Assembly (NCBI GenBank): GCA_050012495.1
Contig: JBEKHB010000010.1
Span: 1 to 64,000, forward strand
DNA from: BOG-1155 sp050012495
Lineage (GTDB): Bacteria; Desulfobacterota; Syntrophorhabdia; Syntrophorhabdales; WCHB1-27
Length of the DNA stretch: 64,000 nucleotides
Reading direction: 5' to 3'
The notes under the pieces are model-generated. The model was given only the letters and a program-made list of their open reading frames with translations. It made no database searches and was not told the DNA's origin. The position numbers were made by a program, and so were the translations under genes. Of the stretch, positions 7,084 through 15,366 are shown in pieces. Positions within the stretch are counted from its first letter, which is position 1. Each line of letters opens with the position of its first letter.

Positions 7084-7384
7084 CGGAGTGGCTGGCCGGA
7101 AGAGCCCGACCGGCACCGGGCAGTTTTCGTCATCAAGGGCACGAGATATTGTGGCGCTGACCTGACGATAGTAGGGACGCCGGGCCGATCTCCCTGAAGA
7201 AGAAGAGGGTAAGGTCAAGCTCCGGTTTTCCTGTTTTCAGGATAATGTCCTGTTTACCGGTCCGACCGCAGCGGGCGATCAATTTTAGAACGTGCCATAA
7301 CCTGTGTAGTTTCCTCATATTTCATGCCCCTCCTCGCGCTGTTTCTTTCGCATGGTATTGTCATATAAGAACAAAATCCGTGCC
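7084..7384. other. Intergenic region between mazF and the nicotinate cluster
   Basis: No convincing gene. A weak inverted repeat GCCGG...CCGGC (about 7094-7113), followed by a short T run, may act as a terminator for mazEF. Confidence 0.35.
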
Positions 7385-7426
7385 ACAAAAAGTTTTGTTG
7401 ACCGGCACGTCGAAGTTAAATATAAT
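7385..7426 (+). promoter_or_regulatory. Promoter and operator of the nicotinate cluster
   Basis: A -35 TTGACC (7398-7403) and a perfect -10 TATAAT (7421-7426) are separated by 17 bp. The palindrome ACAAAA-AG-TTTTGT (7385-7398) overlaps the -35 box. It sits inside a longer dyad whose outer arms are CGTGCC (about 7379-7384) and GGCACG (about 7404-7409). The placement is that of a repressor site, and the XRE-cupin regulator encoded 43 bp downstream is the obvious candidate ligand. Confidence 0.6.
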
Positions 7427-7468
7427 TTAAGTAATTAAATACATATTCACCCGGCGACCGGGAGATCC

Positions 7469-8011
7469 ATGGATATAGGCGGCAAGATAAAAGAGCTGAG
7501 GGAAAAGAAAACCCTCACCATGAAGCAGCTCGCGGGGCTGGTCGACTGCACGCCCTCCCTTATATCTCAGCTCGAGAGCGGCAAGACGGACCCTTCCATC
7601 TCGACCCTTAAAAAAATAGCCGATGCCCTGAACGCCAATATTGTCGATTTCTTCTCCTTCCCTCCGAATGAGGACGAGGTGATTACGCGGGCGGATCAGA
7701 GGCCGGCCATGCAGCTGCCCAGATGGGACGCGCGCATCCAGTCCCTGACCCGCGCCATAGGCAAGAAGAAAATGCAGGCGTTCTATACGGTGATAAAGCC
7801 GGGGGGAGGCTCCAGCGGCTCTTACTGCCATGAGGGTGAGGAATTCGGGATCGTGCTGAAAGGGGAGATGGAGCTGAAGCTGGAAGACAGGATCTATGCG
7901 GTGAGGGAGAACGACAGCTTCTATTTCTCCTCCAAGGTCCCTCATGACTGGAACAACAGGAGAGACGAGGACGTTGTCGTGGTCTGGGTGATCACGCCGC
8001 CCACGTTTTAA
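7469..8011 (+). CDS. XRE-family regulator with cupin domain
   Basis: The 180-residue product has an N-terminal helix-turn-helix (IKELREKKTLTMKQLAGLVD, then PSLISQLESGKTDPSISTLKK, residues about 7-50). A C-terminal cupin barrel (about 105-178) has an HEGEEFGIVLKGEME strand motif and a PHDW motif. Regulators of this build sense a small carboxylate or amino compound in the cupin. It is the first gene of the same-strand nicotinate cluster and lies just below a promoter with an overlapping palindrome. It probably controls the cluster in response to nicotinate or an intermediate, but the ligand is inferred from position only. Confidence 0.85.
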   Translation: MDIGGKIKELREKKTLTMKQLAGLVDCTPSLISQLESGKTDPSISTLKKIADALNANIVDFFSFPPNEDEVITRADQRPAMQLPRWDARIQSLTRAIGKKKMQAFYTVIKPGGGSSGSYCHEGEEFGIVLKGEMELKLEDRIYAVRENDSFYFSSKVPHDWNNRRDEDVVVVWVITPPTF

Positions 8012-8039
8012 AGAGGTAATTGCAAAAAGGAGAAGAACC

Positions 8040-9533
8040 ATGACACTGGTGCCTGAAGTGGCAAGACATTACGGCAGGTTGAAGAATTACATCAACGGCG
8101 AGTGGGTGGACGCGGGCGCGGGGGAGTATTTCGAGACCACAAACCCTGCGACGGGTGCGGTCATCGCCGAGGCGCCGATGGCGTCGCGGAGCGACGTGGA
8201 GGCCGCGATCGGCGCCGCGTATGAGGCCTTCAAAAAATGGCGGGATGTGCCGTTCAGGGACCGGGCGAAGCTGGTATTCAACCTGCGGGAGAGGTGCGCG
8301 GAGAACGCCGAGCGGATGGCGCGCATTCTCGTCCAGGACCACGGCTGCACCATAGACGAAGGAAGGGGGACCTGCGCGAGGATCGTCGAGAATGTCGAGG
8401 CGGCAGGCAGCTCCATGTTCGGCCCCTATCGGGGAGAGCATGTCGACCAGTTGGCGACCGGCATCGACTGCTACCAGATCCGTGAGCCCGCGGGCGTCTT
8501 CCTGATCATTACCCCCGGCAACATTCCGACCCATGCCTGGTCGTCTTTCGTGCCCTATGCCCTTGCCTGCGGCTGTACGGTGATAGTCAAGCCCAGCAGG
8601 CAGGTCCCCGTTGCCGCGGACTCCGTGATGAAGGTGACCGCCGAGATTGGTCTTCCGCCGGGCGTGGTCAACCTCGTCCATATGGGACCCGACAGGGAGC
8701 TGAACAAGGTGATTCTCTCCGACCCCAGGATAAAGGGCGTCGGTCTCATAGGCTCCACGCGCGTAGCGAAGGAGCTCTTCGAGCTGTGCGGGCGATACGG
8801 GAAGCGCTCTTCCCTCAACGGGAACGGGAAGAACTGGATCGTCGTGACGGCCGACGCGCCCGTGGACAAAGCCGTCGGCTACCTGCTTCGCGGCTGTTTC
8901 GGCATGTCGGGACAGCGCTGCCTCGGCTCCGACAATGTCGCGGTCCTGGGTGACGACAGGCGGTATCACGCGGTGAAGGACGCGTTTGTTGCCGCATCGC
9001 GGACCATGAAGATGGGATACGGCCTCGACGAATCAGTAGAGCTCGGACCTCTCACGAGCACGCAGGGGAAGGAGAAAGTGGAGCAGTTCATCGAGGCCGG
9101 CCTGCGCCTCGGCGCGAAGCTCCTCCTCGACGGCCGCGGCGCAGTCGTAAAAGGGTATGAAAAGGGATATTTTCTCGGGCCGACCATTTTCGAGGAGGTG
9201 ACGCCCGAGATGGACCCTCTGGCGAAAGAGGAGGCCTTCGGACCCCTCGCGAACCTCCTGAGACCCGGGGACCTCGATGAGGCGATAGGCTGGATCAACG
9301 GAGGGCGCTACGGCCACTCGGCATGCATCGTCACGGAGAGCGGCAAAGGGGCCCGCAAGTTCATCAGGGAATGCGAGGTCGGCAACGTGGGCGTCAATGC
9401 GGGCATCCCCCAGCCTTATTCATTCTTCGGTCTCGGCTCCAGGAAGGATTCCTTCTTCGGCATGTCGAAGTCCCGCATGGACTCGGTCAAGCTCTTTCTG
9501 GATGAGAAAACCGTCACCCTCAGATGGGTATAG
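8040..9533 (+). CDS. Methylmalonate-semialdehyde-dehydrogenase-like CoA-acylating aldehyde dehydrogenase
   Basis: The 497-residue protein belongs to the MmsA branch of the aldehyde dehydrogenases. The nucleophile is Cys294 in GQRC; the preceding Arg293 corresponds to the carboxylate-binding Arg known in that branch. Asn161 (TPGNIP) is the oxyanion Asn. Around residue 260 the usual general-base Glu is replaced (SLNGNGKN), as in CoA-dependent family members. Such enzymes convert a 2-substituted malonate semialdehyde, NAD and CoA into acyl-CoA and CO2. In this cluster the enamidase yields 2-formylglutarate, which has exactly that substructure, so I infer glutaryl-CoA as product. AAAGGAGAAG lies before the ATG. 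Family confident; substrate inferred. Confidence 0.8.
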   Translation: MTLVPEVARHYGRLKNYINGEWVDAGAGEYFETTNPATGAVIAEAPMASRSDVEAAIGAAYEAFKKWRDVPFRDRAKLVFNLRERCAENAERMARILVQDHGCTIDEGRGTCARIVENVEAAGSSMFGPYRGEHVDQLATGIDCYQIREPAGVFLIITPGNIPTHAWSSFVPYALACGCTVIVKPSRQVPVAADSVMKVTAEIGLPPGVVNLVHMGPDRELNKVILSDPRIKGVGLIGSTRVAKELFELCGRYGKRSSLNGNGKNWIVVTADAPVDKAVGYLLRGCFGMSGQRCLGSDNVAVLGDDRRYHAVKDAFVAASRTMKMGYGLDESVELGPLTSTQGKEKVEQFIEAGLRLGAKLLLDGRGAVVKGYEKGYFLGPTIFEEVTPEMDPLAKEEAFGPLANLLRPGDLDEAIGWINGGRYGHSACIVTESGKGARKFIRECEVGNVGVNAGIPQPYSFFGLGSRKDSFFGMSKSRMDSVKLFLDEKTVTLRWV

Positions 9534-9608
9534 CTTATCCGGGTAAACCCCGGAAAAACGGCCGCAGGCGTAGTATGGCTTTGCCCGCTGTCAAAAAATG
9601 GAGGTCTT

Positions 9609-10841
9609 ATGAGATACTGGAAGGGAGTGTGCGCGATAGGTATCATTGCCTGCCTTGTGCTGCCGGGTCTGTCGTACGGTCAGGCGGTCAAATTCAGGAT
9701 AGGATGCGCCCTGCCCCTCACGGGCATATTCGGACGGGACGGCAACCTCGTGAAGGATGCCTACACGTTCTGGGCGGAGACCGCCAACGCCAAAGGCGGC
9801 ATTACGGTCAAGGGCAAGAAGTACCCGGTAGAGCTCCTGTTCTTCGATGATAAGAGCGATAAGGCCGAGGCCGCGAAACTCGTGGAGAGGCTGGCCACCA
9901 TCGAGAAGGCCGACCTGATCCTCGGGGGCTTCGGCAGCGATTCCGTCTTTGCCGCGAGCGCCATTGCCGAAAAGTACAAATATCCGATGGTCTCCGGGGG
10001 GGCGAGCTCCAACAAGCTCTTCGAGCGCGGCTTCAAATACTATTTTTCGACCCTCGGCAAGGCGACCGAGGAGGTCCGGGGATGCGTGGAGATCGCCGGG
10101 GTGTTGAAGCCCAAGCCGCGGACGGCCGCGGTCATAGGCTCGGACATCCTTTTTACGTCGCTTGCGGCCGAAGGCTTCAAGGGTTACCTCAAGAAGGAGG
10201 GCATAGAGCTCGTCTACTTCGAGCTCTTCCCGCTCTCCCTGACCGACTACAACTCGCTCCTCTACAAGGTGAAGCAGAAGAACCCCGACGTGCTTCTGGT
10301 CGGTTCCCACCTGATGGTAGCCCTCAACACGATGAAGGCCCTCAAAGAGGTCGATTTTACGCCGAAGCTGGTGGCCTTCAGCTATGGCCCGACCGTACCC
10401 GATTTTGTGAAGTCCCTGGGCAAAGACGCGGAATATGTCGTTGCCGCGTCGGAATGGGCGCCCAACCTGCCCTACAAGGACGATGTCTTCGGCACGGCTT
10501 GGGAGCTGAACGCCAACTACAACAAGAGGTTCGGCAGGAATCCCGATTACGTGGAAGCGGCCTCCATCGGCGGCGCCCTCGTGCAGCAGTGGGCTGTCGA
10601 GCGGCTGGCCCTGGCGCCGCCCCTGAAAGAAGCGGACAGGGTCAAGATCATGGAGGAGCTGCACAGGATGGATTCCATGACGGTCTACGGGCGGATAAAA
10701 TTCGGTCCGGACGGCGCCAACCTCGAACATCCCCCTATAGCCGTGCAGGTGCAGAATGGAAAACTGACCACCGTCTTCCCGAAGGAAGTGGCGGAAAAAC
10801 CGGTACTCTACCCCGCGAGACCGTGGAAGGAGAGAAAGTAA
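9609..10841 (+). CDS. ABC importer periplasmic binding protein, LivK type
   Basis: The 410-residue product has a signal peptide (about 1-24, cleavage near SYG-QA) with no lipobox Cys. It is followed by a type-I periplasmic binding fold: IGCALPLTGIFGRDGN (about 31-46), IEKADLILGGFGSDSVFAAS (about 98-117) and YFSTLG. It captures a small solute in the periplasm for the LivHMGF-type permease encoded directly downstream (5-bp gap). These transporters take amino acids, amides and aromatic acids alike. Co-location with nicotinate hydroxylase suggests nicotinate as ligand, which is an inference. Confidence 0.85.
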   Translation: MRYWKGVCAIGIIACLVLPGLSYGQAVKFRIGCALPLTGIFGRDGNLVKDAYTFWAETANAKGGITVKGKKYPVELLFFDDKSDKAEAAKLVERLATIEKADLILGGFGSDSVFAASAIAEKYKYPMVSGGASSNKLFERGFKYYFSTLGKATEEVRGCVEIAGVLKPKPRTAAVIGSDILFTSLAAEGFKGYLKKEGIELVYFELFPLSLTDYNSLLYKVKQKNPDVLLVGSHLMVALNTMKALKEVDFTPKLVAFSYGPTVPDFVKSLGKDAEYVVAASEWAPNLPYKDDVFGTAWELNANYNKRFGRNPDYVEAASIGGALVQQWAVERLALAPPLKEADRVKIMEELHRMDSMTVYGRIKFGPDGANLEHPPIAVQVQNGKLTTVFPKEVAEKPVLYPARPWKERK

Positions 10842-10845
10842 CCCG

Positions 10846-11715
10846 ATGGCGCTCCTTATACAGGCCCTTATCACGGGCCTTCTCATGGGAGGCGTGTACG
10901 CCGCCTATTCGAGCGGCTTCTCCCTCATATTCGGCGTCATGAACATTGTCAATATCTTCCATGGCGAACTGATCATGATAGGCGCCTTTACCACTTACTG
11001 GCTCTACACCCTCTACCATATCGATCCCTTCCTCACCCTTCCCCTGTCCATCATCTCGGCCGGGGTGATCGGCTATGTGATCCAGAGGTTCGTGATAAAC
11101 CGGGTGGTCGAGGCACCTCCCATGATGTCGTACCTGTGTACTTTCGGCATCCACCTTATCCTGGGCAATCTGGCGCTCCTGCTCTGGAGCGCCGATTTCA
11201 GGACCGTCACCACCAGCTACTCCGGCATAGGTTTTTCCCTCGGCCCCGTTACCATACCGATCGCGCGCCTCATCACGTTCCTCATCGCCATCTGCACCAC
11301 CTTCGGCGTCTACCTGTTCCTGGAAAAAGCCCGGTATGGGAAGGCCATCCGCGCGGCAAGCCAGGACAAGGAAACGGCCCGTCTCGTGGGCATCGATATC
11401 AAGAAGGTGTACGCCCTTACCTTTGCAATCGGCGCCGCCATCACCGGTCTTGCGGGCGGCCTCATCTCCACGCACTTTGTTATTTATCCCCAGATGGGAC
11501 TCCCCTACACGATCATCGCCTTCTGCGTGGTCGTCCTCGGGGGGATGGGGTATATCCCCGGCGCGCTGGTCGGCGGCCTGCTCCTGGGCGTCATCCAATC
11601 GCTGACCGCAACCTACCTGAGCTCCGGTCTTTCCATTGCCATAACCTTTATTCTCCTCTTCATTATCCTCGTGCTGAAACCCCGGGGCATTATGGGCAAG
11701 GGGATCGTCGAATGA
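10846..11715 (+). CDS. Branched-chain-type ABC permease, LivH family
   Basis: The 289-residue integral membrane protein has about eight hydrophobic helices. It carries the LivH signature near the N-terminus (ALITGLLMGGVYAAYSSGFSLIFGVMNIVN) and the conserved LLVGIDIKKVYALTFAIGAA-like loop near residues 180-200 (seen here as RLVGIDIKKVYALTFAIGAA), which contacts the ATPases. It pairs with LivM to form the transmembrane channel. Its stop overlaps the LivM start by 4 bp (ATGA), showing translational coupling. It starts five bases after the binding-protein gene. Confidence 0.88.
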   Translation: MALLIQALITGLLMGGVYAAYSSGFSLIFGVMNIVNIFHGELIMIGAFTTYWLYTLYHIDPFLTLPLSIISAGVIGYVIQRFVINRVVEAPPMMSYLCTFGIHLILGNLALLLWSADFRTVTTSYSGIGFSLGPVTIPIARLITFLIAICTTFGVYLFLEKARYGKAIRAASQDKETARLVGIDIKKVYALTFAIGAAITGLAGGLISTHFVIYPQMGLPYTIIAFCVVVLGGMGYIPGALVGGLLLGVIQSLTATYLSSGLSIAITFILLFIILVLKPRGIMGKGIVE

Positions 11716-12635
11716 GAAAGCATGCTGTCTGGCTCGCCGTCTTCTTTGCCCTGCTTCTTGTGCCCGCGTTCAAACTGGAAGGCTACTACTATCGGACGCT
11801 GTCCATGATTTTTCTCTGGATCGGCCTGGCGTCTGCCTGGAATCTCACCTCCGGCTTCACCGGCTACATCGACTTCGGCGCCGTCGCCTATTTCGGCATA
11901 GGCAACTATGCCACGGCCTTGTCGATGACAAAGGCAGGCGTGCCCTTTTTCCCCGCCATCATGATAAGCGGGCTTTTGTCCGGCATGGTCGCCCTCTTTA
12001 TCGGGAGATACACGATGAAGCTCCGGGGCGCCTACTTCGGCATCGCCACCCTTGCCTTTGCCGAAGCCGCCAGTCAGATCGTGCTCGAATTCGACAGGAC
12101 CTTTCACGTCACGATCTTTGAGGGGAGCCACGGCATCACCCTTCCCATCGCCCATGACGAGACCTTTTTCTACTATACTTTCCTCATCGTGGCCGCCCTC
12201 ATCGTTTTCATTGTGTTTCTCACGGACAGGAACAAATTCGGCTATGCCCTGAAGGCGATCAAGGAGGCGGAGGATTCCGCGGAGCTCGCGGGGATCGATA
12301 CCCAGCGCTGCAAGGTGTCGGTCTACGCCGTTACCGGCGTGATGATCGGCGTCCTGGGCGGCATAAACGCCTATTGGCTGACGTACATCAGCCCCCTGGA
12401 CGTCTTCAGCGTGACCCATACGATCCACATGATCATCATGGCCCTTTTCGGCGGCATCGGCACCGTCTTCGGCCCCGTCATCGGCGCCGTCGTGCTCAGC
12501 CTCGCCAATGAGACACTAGGCGCCAGGCTCCTCTATACGTACCTCCTCATGCTGGGCGTCATCCTCGTCGTGGTGGTCATATTCCTGCCGGGCGGCTTTA
12601 TCGGGCTGCTCTCGTTCAGGAGGTTCCGGAAATGA
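11712..12635 (+). CDS. Branched-chain-type ABC permease, LivM family
   Basis: The 307-residue membrane protein starts at an ATG overlapping the LivH stop. A long upstream reading in the same frame exists but lies inside livH and is not the gene. Family blocks are WNLTSGFTGYIDFGAVAYFGIG (about 36-57) and the cytoplasmic coupling loop AELAGIDTQRCKVSVYAVTG (about 191-210). It is the second half of the transmembrane channel. Its stop overlaps the LivG start by 4 bp. Confidence 0.88.
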   Translation: MRKHAVWLAVFFALLLVPAFKLEGYYYRTLSMIFLWIGLASAWNLTSGFTGYIDFGAVAYFGIGNYATALSMTKAGVPFFPAIMISGLLSGMVALFIGRYTMKLRGAYFGIATLAFAEAASQIVLEFDRTFHVTIFEGSHGITLPIAHDETFFYYTFLIVAALIVFIVFLTDRNKFGYALKAIKEAEDSAELAGIDTQRCKVSVYAVTGVMIGVLGGINAYWLTYISPLDVFSVTHTIHMIIMALFGGIGTVFGPVIGAVVLSLANETLGARLLYTYLLMLGVILVVVVIFLPGGFIGLLSFRRFRK

Positions 12636-13360
12636 GCCTTCTTGCGGTGAGGGACCTGAAGAAAAGCTTCGGCGCCCTAAAGGCCCTCAATAACGTCAAC
12701 TTCGAGGTGGAGGAGGGCGAGATAACCGGCATTATAGGGCCGAACGGGGCCGGAAAAACTACCCTCTTCAACGTGATCGTCGGCATCCACAGGCCCGACG
12801 GAGGCGACGTCCTCTTCAGGGGCCGGAGCGTCAGGAACCTTCCGCCCCACCGGATCTGCCGGACGGGCATCACGAAGACGTCCCAGATCGTGCATCCCTT
12901 TTTAACCTTGACCGTGAAGGAGAACGTGCTCATCGCGCTGATGTTCGGGCAGAACCTCACGAAGAAAGAGTCGGAGGGCAGGGCCGATGAGATCATGGAA
13001 TTCCTCAATATTGCGGACGTGAAGGAGATGCGGTCGACACAGATCTCTCTGCCGAAGAGAAGAAGGCTGGAACTGGCCCGCGCCCTGGGCACCGGGGCAG
13101 ACCTGATATTGATGGATGAAAACCTGGCCGGCCTGAACCCCAGGGAGCTCGAGGAAGGGATGGATATCATAAGGGAGCTGAAGAAAAGGGGAAAGACCCT
13201 GGTGATTGTGGAGCATATCATGCAGGCGATCATGGGTGTCTGCGAGAGGCTGATAGTGCTGAGTTACGGGGAGAAGATCGCGGAGGGCCTTCCCGTCGCC
13301 GTGTGCAGCGACGATCGGGTGATCCGGGCATACCTGGGGGAAAAGATATGCTCCGTATAA
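12632..13360 (+). CDS. ABC transporter ATPase, LivG family
   Basis: The 242-residue ATPase has Walker A GPNGAGKT (about 37-44) and Walker B LILMDENLAGLNPRE (about 160-174). The ABC signature region is unusual, reading STQISLPKRRRLELARALG rather than LSGGQ. That is a notable departure, because LSGG normally contacts ATP bound to the partner subunit. The rest is typical of LivG. It overlaps livM and livF, and with LivF it powers uptake of the cluster's substrate. Confidence 0.85.
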   Translation: MSLLAVRDLKKSFGALKALNNVNFEVEEGEITGIIGPNGAGKTTLFNVIVGIHRPDGGDVLFRGRSVRNLPPHRICRTGITKTSQIVHPFLTLTVKENVLIALMFGQNLTKKESEGRADEIMEFLNIADVKEMRSTQISLPKRRRLELARALGTGADLILMDENLAGLNPRELEEGMDIIRELKKRGKTLVIVEHIMQAIMGVCERLIVLSYGEKIAEGLPVAVCSDDRVIRAYLGEKICSV

Positions 13361-14058
13361 GGCACCTTGACGCGTATTACGGAGACGTTCAGGTGCTCTT
13401 CGACCTGGACGTGACAGTCGGGCAGGGGGAGCTCGTCTCGATCATAGGACCGAACAGCGCCGGCAAGTCTACCTTATTGAAGACCGTGCTGGGGCTCGTG
13501 AGGGCGGGCAGGAACCGGGAGGAGGGGGGCATCTTTTTAGACGGCCTCGATTTGAAGGGGATGAGCACCGAAAAGCGCATCGCCCAGGGCATTGCCATAG
13601 TCCCGGAGGGGGCATCGGTTTTCCCCGAGATGAGCGTCTATGACAACCTCTATCTGGGCGGTTATACGAAACCTGTACGGATACGGGAGATGATGAAGCA
13701 GGTCTTCGAGATGTTCCCAAGAATCGAGGAGCGCCTCTCCCAAAGAGCCAAGACCCTGAGCGGGGGAGAGCGACAGATGCTCTGCATAGGCAGGGCACTC
13801 ATGGCGAGTCCGAAGCTCATCCTTTTTGACGAGCCTTCCCTTGGCCTCCAGCCGTCGATCGTGCGTCAGATATTCGAGCACATCACGCGGATTCACGAAA
13901 GCGGAGTTGCTATATTATTGGTGGAGCAGAATGTATTCCAGACACTCACCATAACCGAGAGGACCTATGTCCTCGAGCACGGAAGGATCGCCCTGGAGGG
14001 GAGGAGTGAAAAGCTGATCGGCGACGACTACATCAAGAAGTCTTATCTCGCGATCTGA
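13348..14058 (+). CDS. ABC transporter ATPase, LivF family
   Basis: The start is the ATG that overlaps the livG end by 13 bp, giving a 236-residue product. Walker A is GPNSAGKST (Ser in place of the usual Gly), the signature is LSGGERQML, and Walker B is LILFDEPSLGLQP. A His switch equivalent lies in LLVEQN (Gln/Asn type usual for LivF). The intact LSGGE here may compensate for the odd signature in LivG. It completes the transporter; the Mo-hydroxylase genes begin 17 bp further on. Confidence 0.88.
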   Translation: MLRIRHLDAYYGDVQVLFDLDVTVGQGELVSIIGPNSAGKSTLLKTVLGLVRAGRNREEGGIFLDGLDLKGMSTEKRIAQGIAIVPEGASVFPEMSVYDNLYLGGYTKPVRIREMMKQVFEMFPRIEERLSQRAKTLSGGERQMLCIGRALMASPKLILFDEPSLGLQPSIVRQIFEHITRIHESGVAILLVEQNVFQTLTITERTYVLEHGRIALEGRSEKLIGDDYIKKSYLAI

Positions 14059-14075
14059 AAGAGGAGAGGGTGAGG

Positions 14076-14552
14076 ATGAAGAGGGTCGGGTTCACCCTGA
14101 ACAGGAAGGCGATAGCCTGCGACGTGGAGGAGAACGAGCTGCTCCTCCATACCTTGCGCGAGAGGCTGTCCGTCACCAGTGTCAAGGAGGGGTGCTCCAT
14201 CGGGGAATGCGGGACGTGTACCGTCCTCATCGATGACGAGCCCCGGTACGCGTGCCTTACCCTCACGGCAAAGGTGGAAGGGAGAGAGGTGAAGACCGTG
14301 GAATACCTCGCCCATGGGGACCTGCTCCACCCCCTCCAGGAGTCGTTCATCTCCCACGGCGCGGTGCAGTGCGGCTTCTGCACCCCCGGCATGCTCCTCG
14401 TTGCCTACAGCCTGCTCCTCAAGAACCGGGAACCGACGGACGAGCAGATCAGGGAAGCCATGAGCGGCAACCTGTGCAGGTGCACGGGATATGTCCAGGT
14501 CATAGAGGCGATTAAAGATGCTGCCCCAGTTTTCGTACCTAGCGGCTCGTAG
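14076..14552 (+). CDS. ndhS: Nicotinate dehydrogenase [2Fe-2S] subunit
   Basis: The 158-residue protein carries the two [2Fe-2S] domains of xanthine-dehydrogenase-family small subunits. The plant-type cluster is bound by Cys40, Cys45, Cys48 and Cys60 (GCSIGECGTC). The second, alpha-helical domain has Cys99, Cys102, Cys134 and Cys136 (CGFCTPG and CRCTGY). It passes electrons between the Mo centre and the FAD subunit. A GTG six bases upstream is an alternative start. It overlaps the FAD subunit by 35 bp. Assignment to nicotinate rather than another heteroaromatic rests on the adjacent enamidase and reductase. Confidence 0.85.
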   Translation: MKRVGFTLNRKAIACDVEENELLLHTLRERLSVTSVKEGCSIGECGTCTVLIDDEPRYACLTLTAKVEGREVKTVEYLAHGDLLHPLQESFISHGAVQCGFCTPGMLLVAYSLLLKNREPTDEQIREAMSGNLCRCTGYVQVIEAIKDAAPVFVPSGS

Positions 14553-15366
14553 CACGCAGGAAGCCCTATCGTCCCTCGCGTCCCTGACCGGCGCGGCGCT
14601 CCTCGCCGGCGGCACGGACCTCCTCGTGAGGATGAGGAAAGGCGAGACCCACCGCTATGTGATCGACCTGGGGGGCGTGGCCGAACTGGCGGGAGTGACG
14701 GAAGAGGGCGGTACCCTGCGCCTGGGCGGCGGCACGACCCACGGCCGCATCGCGTCCGACCCGACCGTCAGGAGGACCTGCGGCAGCCTCGCATCCGCCT
14801 GCTCCCTCGTGGGCTCTCCGCAGATAAGGAACATGGGCACCCTGGGGGGAAACCTGGTCAACGCATCCCCCGCGGCCGATACCATCGCCCCCCTCCTCGT
14901 GCATAACGCCGTGGTGACCCTCGAATCGATGGATGGCGAAAGGGCCGAACAACTGGAGCGGTTCATCGCCGGTCCCTACAGGACGACGATCGGAAGCAGG
15001 GAGATCCTCACCTCCGTAAAGGTAGAGGCCCTCGGCGGCTACCACGAAGGTTACCGGAGGATCGCCAGGCGGGCAGGGTGGGCCATTTCCCGCCTCTCCG
15101 TCGCATGGGCCCTGGCTGCCGGGGAGGGCATCTTCACTGATGTGAGGATTGCCGTGGGAAGCTGCACCCCCGTGCCTTTCAGGCCACGGTCGGCGGAGGC
15201 GTTCCTCGAAGGGAAAGGGCGGGAAAGGCCCGTGGTGGAGGAAGCGGTCAGGATGGTGCTCGACGAGATACGGCGGGTCAGCGGGATGCGGCCTTCCTTC
15301 GCCTACAAACTGCCCGTGGTGAGGGACCTCCTTCTGTCGGTGCTCGGGGGCGACGCATGTTCATAG
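14518..15366 (+). CDS. ndhF: Nicotinate dehydrogenase FAD subunit
   Basis: The 282-residue product is a CO-dehydrogenase/xanthine-dehydrogenase medium-type FAD subunit. FAD-binding motifs are LLAGGTDLLVRM (about 27-38) and the family-typical IRNMGTLGGNLVNASPAAD (about 103-121), with C-terminal FRPRSAE. It accepts electrons from the [2Fe-2S] subunit and passes them on to a soluble carrier such as NADP or ferredoxin. It starts inside the small-subunit gene and ends inside the Mo-subunit gene (10-bp overlap), so subunit synthesis is coupled. Confidence 0.85.
   Translation: MLPQFSYLAARSTQEALSSLASLTGAALLAGGTDLLVRMRKGETHRYVIDLGGVAELAGVTEEGGTLRLGGGTTHGRIASDPTVRRTCGSLASACSLVGSPQIRNMGTLGGNLVNASPAADTIAPLLVHNAVVTLESMDGERAEQLERFIAGPYRTTIGSREILTSVKVEALGGYHEGYRRIARRAGWAISRLSVAWALAAGEGIFTDVRIAVGSCTPVPFRPRSAEAFLEGKGRERPVVEEAVRMVLDEIRRVSGMRPSFAYKLPVVRDLLLSVLGGDACS

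Noticed and set aside
11136..11711. N-terminal extension of the LivM frame into livH
   Set aside because: The extension is Arg/Pro/His-rich and non-protein-like. The ATGA overlap start at 11712 gives a normal LivM length.
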